A stretch of DNA of 64,000 nt from an uncultured Oribacterium sp. (GTDB lineage Bacteria; Bacillota; Clostridia; Lachnospirales; Lachnospiraceae), in contig CAAGKO010000023.1 of the NCBI GenBank assembly GCA_900770445.1, positions 9,315-73,314 of the forward strand, written 5' to 3'. This document shows positions 16,993 through 25,079 of the stretch, piece after piece; position 1 is the first letter of the stretch, and each line of letters opens with the position of its first letter. A program made the translations under genes and the position numbers. The notes beneath the pieces are model-generated. The model did not search any database. It worked only from the letters and a program-made list of their open reading frames with translations, and had not been told where the DNA came from.

Positions 16993-18591
16993 ATGGCAAA
17001 ATTTATTACACCGAAACAGGCAGCAGAGCTGATTCCGGATGGCGCAGTCATCGGTTCGGCAGTGCAGGGGATGACAGGATGGCCGGAGGAAATCGGTCTT
17101 GCAATCCAGGAGCGTTTTAAGGAGTGCGGACATCCGGCAGGAATCACACATATTCACGGCGCAGGACAGGGTGATTTCGGACGTATGGATCCTGAAAAAA
17201 AGAAGACACGTGGTGAGGATGCCCTGGCAGAGGATGGTCTTCTGACCTGCTCGATCCACGGACATGTCGGCTGCTCTTTTAAAATGATCAAAAACATCAC
17301 GGATAATAAGATCCTTGCGTACAACATCCCACTCGGTATCGTCGGACAGATCTGGCGAGAGATCGGTCGAGGTTTCCCTGGACTGATGACGAAGGTCGGA
17401 CTCGGAACCTATATCGATCCACGTTTTGATGGTGCGATGATCAATGAGAAAACAAAGAAGGAAGGAAAGCAGTTCGTTTATCACATTCCGGATTTTATGG
17501 GAGAGGAGTATCTCTTCTATACCCTTCCGAAGCTGAACGTCGCCCTTCTTCGTGGCACAACTGCAGATGAAGACGGCAACCTGAGCTATGAAAAGGAGTG
17601 TATGCCATGTGAACCGCTGGATCTCGCGATGGCAGCCAAGGCCTCCGGTGCGATCGTCATCGCCCAGGTCGAGCGCGTTGCGAAGACAGGTTCCCTGGAT
17701 CCGCGCAATGTCAAGATTCCGGGTATCCTCGTCGATTATGTCGTCGTCGAAGAGCATCCGGAGCGTTCGATGCAGACGCATATCACTCACTTCAATCCGG
17801 CGTTCACCGGAGAGATCCGCGTACCGCTCGGAGACGCGAAGCAGGAGGTTCCGTTTGATCATCGGAAGGTGATCGCGCGTCGAACCGCAGCGGAATTCCA
17901 TCATGACATGAAGTGCAATTTCGGTATCGGCATGCCGGGTCTCGTCCCGAGTATTCTGATGGAGGAGGGCGTCGATGATCAGATTATGATGCTTTCAGAG
18001 TCCGGACTCATCGGCGGTGTGCCGGCGCAGGGCGGCGATTTCGGTGCACACTTCAATCCGATTGCGATGGTGAATCAGACCGATTTCTTCAGTTTCTTCG
18101 ATCATGGCGGACTCGACGCCGGTGTCTTCGGACTTCCGGAGGTGGATAAGGATGGTAATGTCAATACCACCTACCTGAATGGCAAGATCGCCGGTTGTGG
18201 TGGCTTCCCGAATATTTCGGCCAACGCGAAGCACTCGATCTTCATGGGCACCTTTACCGCCGGTGGACTCGAGTGTCATGTGGAGGATGGAAAACTGTAC
18301 ATCGATCAGGAAGGTCGCTTTAACAAGTTCGTAGATCACTGCGTACAGGTTTCCTTCAATGCAGCGCAGTGCCTGAAGAAGGGCAATAAGATCAGCTACA
18401 TCACAGAACGCTGTGTATTCGAGCGTACAGAGGAGGGTCTCGTGCTGACTGAAATCGCTCCGGGCATCGATCTTCAGACGCAGGTGCTCGATCATATGGG
18501 CTTCCGCCCGATCGTGCCGGAGGGTGGTCCGAAGCTGATGGATGCAGCACTGTTCCAGGAGAAGTGGGGCAGACTGAAGGATACCTTCTGA
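16993..18591 (+). CDS. Family I CoA-transferase, fused subunits
   Basis: The 532-residue enzyme has both halves of a family I CoA-transferase in one chain, like propionate or acetate CoA-transferases. The probable catalytic Glu336 lies in MMLSESGLIGGVPAQGG; the first half has SAVQGMTGWPEE. Such enzymes move CoA from one acyl-CoA to another acid through a glutamyl-CoA intermediate. It gives a second, ATP-free way to activate the acid, or it may recover CoA from the product. It is preceded by AAAGGA and follows the ligase by 14 bp. A perfect palindrome follows its stop. Confidence 0.9.
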   Translation: MAKFITPKQAAELIPDGAVIGSAVQGMTGWPEEIGLAIQERFKECGHPAGITHIHGAGQGDFGRMDPEKKKTRGEDALAEDGLLTCSIHGHVGCSFKMIKNITDNKILAYNIPLGIVGQIWREIGRGFPGLMTKVGLGTYIDPRFDGAMINEKTKKEGKQFVYHIPDFMGEEYLFYTLPKLNVALLRGTTADEDGNLSYEKECMPCEPLDLAMAAKASGAIVIAQVERVAKTGSLDPRNVKIPGILVDYVVVEEHPERSMQTHITHFNPAFTGEIRVPLGDAKQEVPFDHRKVIARRTAAEFHHDMKCNFGIGMPGLVPSILMEEGVDDQIMMLSESGLIGGVPAQGGDFGAHFNPIAMVNQTDFFSFFDHGGLDAGVFGLPEVDKDGNVNTTYLNGKIAGCGGFPNISANAKHSIFMGTFTAGGLECHVEDGKLYIDQEGRFNKFVDHCVQVSFNAAQCLKKGNKISYITERCVFERTEEGLVLTEIAPGIDLQTQVLDHMGFRPIVPEGGPKLMDAALFQEKWGRLKDTF

Positions 18592-18640
18592 TGACGCCTG
18601 TGCTGGCAGCTGTTTGACCATATGTCCATTTCATAGTTGT

Positions 18641-18672
18641 GAATCAGCCAGGTGACATCACCTGGCTGATTC
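18641..18672. promoter_or_regulatory. Perfect 15-bp-arm palindrome
   Basis: GAATCAGCCAGGTGA (18641-18655) is followed after two bases by its exact reverse complement. There is no T run, so a terminator for the CoA-transferase is possible only in a weak form; an operator or a processed RNA hairpin are alternatives. Confidence 0.6.
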
Positions 18673-18724
18673 CATATCCAGAGATTATCTGAGACTGCAA
18701 TATCCGTGATGGAAAGGAGAAAAT

Positions 18725-19150
18725 ATGCCGATCCTGAAATATGAATATGATTTTATCACCGGAAAGAAGAATCCCATCGGAACCCATATCGAGATTGAGA
18801 CGGATGCTGAGAAAGGAAGCGCGGCCTGCGCATGGACCGTGCAGGAGAACTACATCGGCTATGATCATATCCTGCATGGAGGTATCGCTGCATCTATCCT
18901 GGATAACCTGATGATTTATGCAGGTCGCGCCTGGTCCGGGCAGGATGTTGTGACGGCAAATATCAATGTGAATTATCGCGCGATCGCCTACGTGGGCGAT
19001 CATCTCGAGGGACATGCATGGGTGAGTGCGCGCACGCCGGGCAGTCGTGCGATTCATCTTCGGGCGGAATTACGAAGAGGAGAGACGATCGTTACGGAAG
19101 CGGAAGGCGTGGTCGTTATCGTCTATCCTGCATCGGATGGGAAGCTGTGA
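18725..19150 (+). CDS. PaaI-like hotdog thioesterase
   Basis: The protein has 141 residues. HGGIAASILDNLMIYA matches the HGG...D pattern of PaaI/YigI-type hotdog thioesterases, with the Asp as likely nucleophile or base, and TANINVNYRAIAYVGDHLEG is the following strand pair. These enzymes hydrolyse acyl-CoA esters, often aromatic. After the ligase and CoA-transferase it would release the product from CoA. GGAAAGGAGAAAAT gives a good ribosome site. It is followed by a terminator and so may end the transporter-ligase-transferase unit. Confidence 0.88.
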   Translation: MPILKYEYDFITGKKNPIGTHIEIETDAEKGSAACAWTVQENYIGYDHILHGGIAASILDNLMIYAGRAWSGQDVVTANINVNYRAIAYVGDHLEGHAWVSARTPGSRAIHLRAELRRGETIVTEAEGVVVIVYPASDGKL

Positions 19151-19225
19151 TCATCAGATCATGTACCTCGCGAATGATCAGGTCTTATAAGGAACGAAAA
19201 AGATAAATATATAATGCAGCATCTC

Positions 19226-19276
19226 AAAGCATGAAATCGTGTGGTGATTTTACACCGCAGGCTTTCATGCTTTTTA
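19226..19276 (+). terminator. Terminator after the thioesterase gene
   Basis: AAAGCATGAAA pairs with TTTCATGCTTT; an inner GTGGTG/CACCGC helix continues the stem, and a TTTTTATT tail follows. It separates the CoA genes from hydroxylase 2. Confidence 0.85.
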
Positions 19277-19293
19277 TTGTGAAAAAATTGTCT

Positions 19294-19315
19294 TTCTGTA
19301 GTCTGCGCTACAGAA
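19294..19315. promoter_or_regulatory. Operator-like palindrome upstream of hydroxylase 2
   Basis: TTCTGTAG-N6-CTACAGAA is a perfect 8-bp inverted repeat ending about 20 bp before a TATAAT box. The TGTAG-N6-CTACA core has the spacing of Crp-type sites (TGTGA-N6-TCACA). A Crp/Fnr-family gene lies 7 kb downstream. Binding is inferred from geometry only. Confidence 0.5.
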
Positions 19316-19334
19316 TTCCTTTTCCTCCTTTTCA

Positions 19335-19340
19335 TATAAT
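19335..19340 (+). promoter_or_regulatory. -10 box of the hydroxylase 2 operon
   Basis: A perfect TATAAT lies 58 bp before the FAD subunit start. No good -35 is seen at 16-18 bp (AGAATT or GAATTC), and the palindrome at 19294 overlaps that region, which fits an activator-dependent promoter. Confidence 0.55.
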
Positions 19341-19397
19341 AAAGTCATAGATATCAAGGACATTTCCTAAATCATAAGAATGAAGGAGGAGCGAGGA

Positions 19398-20267
19398 ATG
19401 AGTTTACCTGCATTTGACTATGTCAAAGCCGGAAGTATCGAAGAAGCTTCCAGACTTGCGAAGGAAAAGGGAACGAAGGCAGTGCTGATGGCCGGAGGAA
19501 CCGACGTCATCTTACTGCTGAAGGAGAAGGTGATTCCGGCGGATACCGTCATCGACCTGAAGGGAATCGATGGACTCGAAGGAATCGAATTTGCGGAGGG
19601 TGAAGGTCTGAAGATCGGTGCCTTGACGAAGCTGTTTGATATTCAGACTTCCGACATTGTGAAAGAGAAGATGCCGGCAGTGGCGGATGCAGCACATTAT
19701 GTGGCTTCCGCACAGATCAGAAGAAAGCGCACGATGGTCGGCAATATCTGTAATGCATCCCCATCCGCCGATACCGCACCGATTCTGCTGGCGATGAACG
19801 CGAAGGTCGAAGTTCAGAATGAGTCCGAGAAGAGAGAAATCGCCATCGCGGATTTCTTTAAGGGCGTAAAGAAAACGAACCTGGTACCGGGCGATATCGT
19901 CACCGGCATCGTGATTCCGGAGCTGAAGCAGGGGGAGGGTTCTGCATACCTGAAGCATGCCGTTCGAAAAGCGATGGATCTGGCCATCGTGGGTGTCGGC
20001 TGCTGGATCCGAATGGAAGGAAAGACCGTCGCAGACTGCAGAATCACGATGGGTGGTGTCGGTATCACACCTCTTCGTGCGAAGAATGCTGAACAGCTGC
20101 TGATCGGTCATGAAATCACAGAGGAGCTTCTGGAGCAGGTCGGCGTAGCCGCTTCGCAGGAGTGCTCACCGATCAGTGATGTACGTGCGTCTGCAGAATA
20201 TCGTGTAGACATGATTCGTGTTTATACGAAGCGGTCCATCAGAAAAGCGGTTGAGAGCATAGCGTAA
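19398..20267 (+). CDS. Molybdenum hydroxylase 2, FAD subunit
   Basis: The 289-residue flavin subunit is of the CoxM/XdhB type. FAD-binding motifs are AVLMAGGTDVILLLKEK and the MVGNICNASPSADTAPILLAM region, and the C-terminal CO-dehydrogenase flavoprotein domain has LKHAVRKAMDLAIVGVG and ITMGGVGITPLRAKNAE. Length is normal, which makes it the reference for the domain-inserted flavin subunit of hydroxylase 1. ATG 19398 has GAGGAGCGAGGA just upstream; 19380 is an alternative. The Fe-S gene follows after 19 bp. Confidence 0.92.
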   Translation: MSLPAFDYVKAGSIEEASRLAKEKGTKAVLMAGGTDVILLLKEKVIPADTVIDLKGIDGLEGIEFAEGEGLKIGALTKLFDIQTSDIVKEKMPAVADAAHYVASAQIRRKRTMVGNICNASPSADTAPILLAMNAKVEVQNESEKREIAIADFFKGVKKTNLVPGDIVTGIVIPELKQGEGSAYLKHAVRKAMDLAIVGVGCWIRMEGKTVADCRITMGGVGITPLRAKNAEQLLIGHEITEELLEQVGVAASQECSPISDVRASAEYRVDMIRVYTKRSIRKAVESIA

Positions 20268-20286
20268 GGGAGGAGGAAACGTCGAC

Positions 20287-20769
20287 ATGGCAAAACACGT
20301 CATTAAATTCAAGTTAAATGGAATCGATAGAGAAGAGTACGTTCAGGATAATCTCACGATGGTGGATTTCCTTCGTAAGCAGATGCAGCTCACCGGCACC
20401 AAGAGAGGCTGCGAAGAGGGTGAGTGCGGTGCATGTACCATTCTTGTAGATGGTCGTGCGATCACATCCTGCACGATGCTTGCCGTAGAGGCAGACGGTC
20501 ATGAGATCGTCACGATCGAGGGACTGAAAAAGGATGGTGTATTACATCCGATTCAGAAGGAATTCGTCGATAAGTGGGCGCTGCAGTGTGGATTCTGTAC
20601 CCCGGGCATGATCATGTCTGCGGTTTCACTGCTGCATGAGAATCCACACCCGACGGAGCAGGAGATCAGAGATGGTATCGCCGGTAATCTTTGCAGATGT
20701 ACTGGATATGTCAAGATCGTTGAGGCGATCGATGCAGCTGCAAAAATCATGGCGAAGGAGGTGGAATAA
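20287..20769 (+). CDS. Molybdenum hydroxylase 2, [2Fe-2S] subunit
   Basis: The 160-residue subunit has two [2Fe-2S] clusters: CEEGECGACTILVDG with a Cys in ITSCTML, and CGFCTPGMIMSA with LCRCTGYVKIVEAI. It resembles small subunits of 4-hydroxybenzoyl-CoA reductase, carbon monoxide dehydrogenase and xanthine dehydrogenase. It passes electrons from Mo to FAD. Its stop overlaps the next start by one base (TAATG), so the large subunit is translationally coupled. Confidence 0.93.
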   Translation: MAKHVIKFKLNGIDREEYVQDNLTMVDFLRKQMQLTGTKRGCEEGECGACTILVDGRAITSCTMLAVEADGHEIVTIEGLKKDGVLHPIQKEFVDKWALQCGFCTPGMIMSAVSLLHENPHPTEQEIRDGIAGNLCRCTGYVKIVEAIDAAAKIMAKEVE

Positions 20770-23228
20770 TGGCACAGACACGAAAAGAATACTGGAGTGA
20801 AGTACGAAGCGTATATAAAGATCCGAAGGATTATGTGCTGGCAGGCCAGGGCAATGCTTATGTGCGTATCGACGCAGAAGCGAAGGTAACCGGCAGCGCG
20901 ATCTATACAGACGACGTATACCTGCCGGATACCTGGTACTGTAAGCTGGTTCACTCTCCGTATGCGCATGCCATCATCAAGAGCATCGATTTTACGGAGG
21001 CAGCGAAGGTTCCGGGCGTACAGGGATTCCTGACCGGTGCGGATTTCCCGGAGGGTCATAACCTCGGAAATCCGGAGGCGTTTAAGGAGCTGGCAGATAA
21101 AGAGCCTTTATGTCGTAAGAAGGTTCGAATGATCGGTGACGAAGTAGCTGCCGTCTGTGCGACGACAGAGGAAGCAGCCACAGAAGCGGCTCTCCTGGTA
21201 AAGGTAGAGTACGAGCCACTGCCGGTACTGCTGGACCCGTTTGAGTCGATGGCGGTCGATGCCGTGCCGATCCACTATCCTGCAGATCAGCCGGGTACCG
21301 CGAATAACCTGTCGATCTTTACCGTCATGAAGGCCGGCAATCCGGATAAGTGCTTCGCAGAGGCAGACTATACCGATAAATCCTACTATCGTACACAGGA
21401 GATGGCACATGCAGCCATCGAGCCACACGGTGCGATCGCAAAGTATGAAAATGGTGAGTATACGATCTGGACGACGACACAGGGCGCGTATGTTTCCAGA
21501 TACTGGATCGCATGGGGCCTCGGTGTTCCGGAGTCTCAGGTGCATCTGATCAAGCCGATGGTCGGCGGTGGATTCGGCGGAAAGCTGGATGTATTTGCAC
21601 ATGAGCTCTGCTCATGTAAATTCGCAGAGAGACTCGGACATCCAGTGAAGTGTATTCTGAAGCGTGACGAAGTTTTCATGTGTACCAGAACCAGACATCC
21701 GATCTCCTTCCAGATCGAGTCTGCATTTACAAAGGAAGGTAAGCTGCTCGCGAAGAGATGCTGCCATATCCTGGATGGCGGTGCCTACGGTGGTTCCGGT
21801 ATCGCAGCCAATACCCTGTCACTGATCTGCGCGACCTTCCCGTATAAGGTCGAGAATATCGACATGGTTGCACGTAGACCGTACACCAATCACCCGGCTT
21901 CCGGCGCGATGCGAGGCTACTCGGCATGTCAGGTACATTTCGCACATGAGATCCATATGGATGAAGTGGCGAACCATCTGGGCATCGATCCGGTAGAGCT
22001 CCGTCATATGAATGAGATCACACCGTATTACACCGGCCCAACCGGCCTGGAATTTACCTCCTGCCGCTTCAAGGAGTGTATGGATGCCTGTGCAGATGCG
22101 ATCGGATGGAAGGATCGCTGGAGATACCCGAAGGGAAGTGGTGAGGCGATCGGTTTCTCCGGTTCCGGCTTCATGTCCGGTACAGGATTCCCGGTACTGG
22201 TAACACCGCATTACTGCTCGGCGACCACCATCGTACGTCTGAATCGTGAAGGCTATGCCGTCGTATTTACGGGTGCCAATGATATCGGCCAGGGCTGTGA
22301 TACCGTCATGACCATGATCGTCGCCGAAGAGCTGGGTCTCGATATGAACGAGGTCAAGTGCGTACAGTCGGATACGACCACAACGCCGTGGGATGCAGGT
22401 TCCTTCGGTTCCCGTGTAACCTTCCTCGGCGGCAATGCCTGCCATCATGCGGTCGGTGACGCGAAGCTGAAGCTCCTGAAGCACTGGGCAGAAGAGTGGG
22501 GATGCAAGCCGCAGGATATCAAGATGGCGGATCACCGTGTATTCCTTCCGGGTGATCCGGACAAGAACATCTCCTTTAACGAAGCCTGCTACGGCTATGA
22601 GGAGAAGAACTTCGGCCGTTGCGTAGCCGGCGTCGGTGCATACAACCATGAAGGTGATAAGGATATCTATGTAAAGAACGTTGGTAACTATGCAACCGCA
22701 TACTCCTTCTCTGCATCGGCAGCGAAGGTAACGGTCGATAAGGAGACCGGTGCCGTCACTCTGGATGACTTCGTATTCGGTCATGACTGTGGTCGCCCGC
22801 TCAATATCCGTGCCGTTGAAGGTCAGATCGAAGGTTCCGTCCTTCTGGGCCTCGGCTTCACCTGCTTCGAGGAGTGCTTATATGATAAGAACGGACGTCA
22901 TCTGAATCCGTCCTTCCGCGATTATCGCTTCCCGACTGCACTCGATATGCCGAATATCCGTACGAAGATCTGCAGTGACTACGATGAGGAAGGCCCAATG
23001 GGCGCGAAGGAAGCCGGTGAGGGCTCGACGGCACCGGTTGGCTCCGCCATCGGTAACGCCATCAACTATGCAACCGGACTGGTCATCAGGGAATTACCGA
23101 TCACGCCGGAGAAGCTGTGGAGAGCGATGCGAGAGCATGAAAGAACAGGAAAGACCGAATTCGGAGCAGAGGATCTTCCGGAGAAGTTTGCGAAGATGCC
23201 GCCGTTACCGAAGCGGTACAATGTCTAA
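20769..23228 (+). CDS. Molybdenum hydroxylase 2, molybdopterin-binding subunit
   Basis: Catalytic subunit of 819 residues with all classic motifs: VRIDAEAKVTGSAIYTDD, GGGFGGK at 266-272, MRGYSACQ at 381-388, NDIGQGCDTVMTMIVAEEL, and a late GAKEAGEGS motif with the candidate catalytic Glu751. The overall layout is that of the xanthine dehydrogenase and hydroxybenzoyl-CoA reductase family. Because ligase, CoA-transferase and thioesterase genes are nearby, an acyl-CoA or aromatic substrate is at least as likely as a purine. The AAGGAGGTGG before the start lies in the Fe-S gene. A terminator follows. Confidence 0.93.
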   Translation: MAQTRKEYWSEVRSVYKDPKDYVLAGQGNAYVRIDAEAKVTGSAIYTDDVYLPDTWYCKLVHSPYAHAIIKSIDFTEAAKVPGVQGFLTGADFPEGHNLGNPEAFKELADKEPLCRKKVRMIGDEVAAVCATTEEAATEAALLVKVEYEPLPVLLDPFESMAVDAVPIHYPADQPGTANNLSIFTVMKAGNPDKCFAEADYTDKSYYRTQEMAHAAIEPHGAIAKYENGEYTIWTTTQGAYVSRYWIAWGLGVPESQVHLIKPMVGGGFGGKLDVFAHELCSCKFAERLGHPVKCILKRDEVFMCTRTRHPISFQIESAFTKEGKLLAKRCCHILDGGAYGGSGIAANTLSLICATFPYKVENIDMVARRPYTNHPASGAMRGYSACQVHFAHEIHMDEVANHLGIDPVELRHMNEITPYYTGPTGLEFTSCRFKECMDACADAIGWKDRWRYPKGSGEAIGFSGSGFMSGTGFPVLVTPHYCSATTIVRLNREGYAVVFTGANDIGQGCDTVMTMIVAEELGLDMNEVKCVQSDTTTTPWDAGSFGSRVTFLGGNACHHAVGDAKLKLLKHWAEEWGCKPQDIKMADHRVFLPGDPDKNISFNEACYGYEEKNFGRCVAGVGAYNHEGDKDIYVKNVGNYATAYSFSASAAKVTVDKETGAVTLDDFVFGHDCGRPLNIRAVEGQIEGSVLLGLGFTCFEECLYDKNGRHLNPSFRDYRFPTALDMPNIRTKICSDYDEEGPMGAKEAGEGSTAPVGSAIGNAINYATGLVIRELPITPEKLWRAMREHERTGKTEFGAEDLPEKFAKMPPLPKRYNV

Positions 23229-23268
23229 GCCGTACGTCTGACCCCTGTCGGGTCGTTCATGAAAACTG

Positions 23269-23337
23269 AAAGGGTGGATGCCGCAGGCACTGTAGCGTAC
23301 AGATCGCCTGCAGGTCTCGGAATCCACCCTTCTTTTC
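23269..23337 (+). terminator. Terminator after hydroxylase 2
   Basis: AAGGGTGGAT...ATCCACCCTT forms the base of a branched stem that also contains GCAGGC/GCCTGC and CTGTA/TACAG, followed by TTCTTTTCT. It ends the three-subunit operon. Confidence 0.8.
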
Positions 23338-23380
23338 TATAGAACGAGGAATAAATATCGGAAAATACGAGGTGAACATC

Positions 23381-23869
23381 GTGGCAAATTTATTTGAAAC
23401 GAAGCGCGAAAAGCTGGTCCGGCAGCTGCGTGAGCTTCTGCCTCTCATCGAGGTGGAACGTCAGGCATATATCCATGCCGAGGGTGGACGACTGGCCACC
23501 ATCATCGGAACCGGATACTGGAATAAGGAAATCGAAGATTACGAGATCTTCCATGGCAGAAAAGGGGATGAGCTCGCGCTGATCGAAGCACGGCCGAAGG
23601 ATCCGTATGAGATCACGATCGAGGAGATGCTGTGGATTACCAGACAGTATAAGAAGATCGAGCGTGTGGGAACAGAAACCTATACCAACTTCTTTAATAT
23701 GATGCCGGAAGACCGGCAGCGCATCGAACTTCTGGCGCGCATGTGGCATAAGCTGACACATGATACCTTATGCAGTGACGCGGAAATCGAAGAGCTGAAA
23801 AATGGACATGATGCCTTTATCAATATGAAACTGGAAGTAAAAGTAAAAGTCATCCATAACGTCGTATGA
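23381..23869 (+). CDS. Unrecognised 162-residue protein
   Basis: I do not recognise this family. The GTG at 23381 is used because an ACGAGGTG ribosome site lies eight bases upstream; a GTG at 23372 lies inside that site. The product is charged and mostly helical in appearance, soluble, with no Cys motif and no signal peptide. Notable stretches are IIGTGYWNKEIEDYEIFHGR and ITRQYKKIERVGTETYTNFF. It ends 13 bp before the trigger-factor-like gene and is probably co-transcribed with it and the MATE gene. Position after the hydroxylase operon suggests an accessory role, but nothing in the sequence proves it. Confidence 0.75.
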   Translation: MANLFETKREKLVRQLRELLPLIEVERQAYIHAEGGRLATIIGTGYWNKEIEDYEIFHGRKGDELALIEARPKDPYEITIEEMLWITRQYKKIERVGTETYTNFFNMMPEDRQRIELLARMWHKLTHDTLCSDAEIEELKNGHDAFINMKLEVKVKVIHNVV

Positions 23870-23882
23870 GAGGGATAGTGAT

Positions 23883-25079
23883 ATGAAATATGAAAAAAAA
23901 GATACAGAGAATCATATGCTTCATCTGACGGTACATCTCGATAAGAAGGAATTCGATGATGCCAGAAGAGAAGCCTATATGAATCATACCGATGTATATC
24001 CGGTGATGGGCATCGCATCCGGTCTTGCGACCATACAGGATCTCGAAAAGGTATATGGACCGGCTGTCCTGTTTGATGAGGCGCTGTCTGTCGTGATCCC
24101 GGAACGATTCAATACCTATCTGAAAGAGAGCAGTACCAGGATCTATGGTCGTCCGGAGGTCGTCGATATGCAGTTCGTACCGGGTGGCGGTGTATGTTTC
24201 CAGATTCAGGCACCGATGTTTCCTGAAGTGACACTGGGGCAGTACAAGGGACTGGCTGTACCGTATGCACGGAATGAACAGCAGATGGAATTTGAACAGG
24301 CGGTTCTGCAGAAAGCCTGTGAACATGTAGAGGGTGAAATACCGGAAGCGATGACGGAGGACAAGCTTCAGGCCATCATGGCACAGCAGAAGCTCAGTAT
24401 CATGCAGGATTCTGTCTATGATCTTCTGGCAGATATGCTGGTCATACTGGATGAGGCCTATGTCGCAGCCGGGGTGAGCAGACCGAAATCGCAGGTACGC
24501 AGAGAGGCGACGGACCTGATGCTGCAGACCGCTTCTGCGGAACATGAGATGGACTGGAAGGCCTTTCTGAAGGAACAGATTTCAGCCATGGCGGAGCGTT
24601 ATCACAGCCTTCCGAATGAGTTTGAAAAAATAATCGAGGACATCATCCAGAAGCGTCTCGATACCAAGAAGAAGCAGACCGCAGAGGCCCATACGGAAGA
24701 GATGTTTAAGGCATATCTCGGTTCACTGGAGCTCACTGAAGAACAGTGGAAGAACCAGCAGCGTGCACAGGCGGCCAGAGAGGTCTGCATGGATCTGCTT
24801 CTGGATGCTGTTTCGAAAAAGGAAGGCCTGGAGGTCACGGAGGAAGAGATCCATCATGCGATCGAAGAAATCGCGGATCAGTATGGTGTGGAGCCGGATG
24901 AGGCAGAAACGCACATCGACCGTGATGCACTGGTATGGAAACTGAAGCGGGATAAGGCGCTTCGTCTGATCCTGGACAGCGCCGTGACGGATGAGGCAGC
25001 GAAGGCGGAACTCGATCAGAAGAAGAAAGAAGAAAAAGAACGTTTGGAGAAAGAAGTTGAAATCCGAAATCAGATCTAA
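23883..25079 (+). CDS. Trigger-factor-like chaperone without ribosome-docking signature
   Basis: The 398 residues follow the trigger factor plan at both ends. The N-terminal domain includes LHLTVHLDKKEFDDARREAY, a YG-containing helix and DEALSVVIPERFNTYL; the C-terminal helical arms include GLEVTEEEIHHAIEEIADQY. The docking motif GFRKGKAP of true trigger factor reads GIASGLAT here (residues 43-50). No FKBP-like prolyl isomerase domain is seen; the N-terminal part runs straight into the helical arms. The highly charged end (KKKEEKERLEKE) overlaps the next gene by 23 bp. A client-specific chaperone, perhaps for the hydroxylases, is a reasonable inference; a ribosome-bound role is unlikely. Confidence 0.75.
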   Translation: MKYEKKDTENHMLHLTVHLDKKEFDDARREAYMNHTDVYPVMGIASGLATIQDLEKVYGPAVLFDEALSVVIPERFNTYLKESSTRIYGRPEVVDMQFVPGGGVCFQIQAPMFPEVTLGQYKGLAVPYARNEQQMEFEQAVLQKACEHVEGEIPEAMTEDKLQAIMAQQKLSIMQDSVYDLLADMLVILDEAYVAAGVSRPKSQVRREATDLMLQTASAEHEMDWKAFLKEQISAMAERYHSLPNEFEKIIEDIIQKRLDTKKKQTAEAHTEEMFKAYLGSLELTEEQWKNQQRAQAAREVCMDLLLDAVSKKEGLEVTEEEIHHAIEEIADQYGVEPDEAETHIDRDALVWKLKRDKALRLILDSAVTDEAAKAELDQKKKEEKERLEKEVEIRNQI

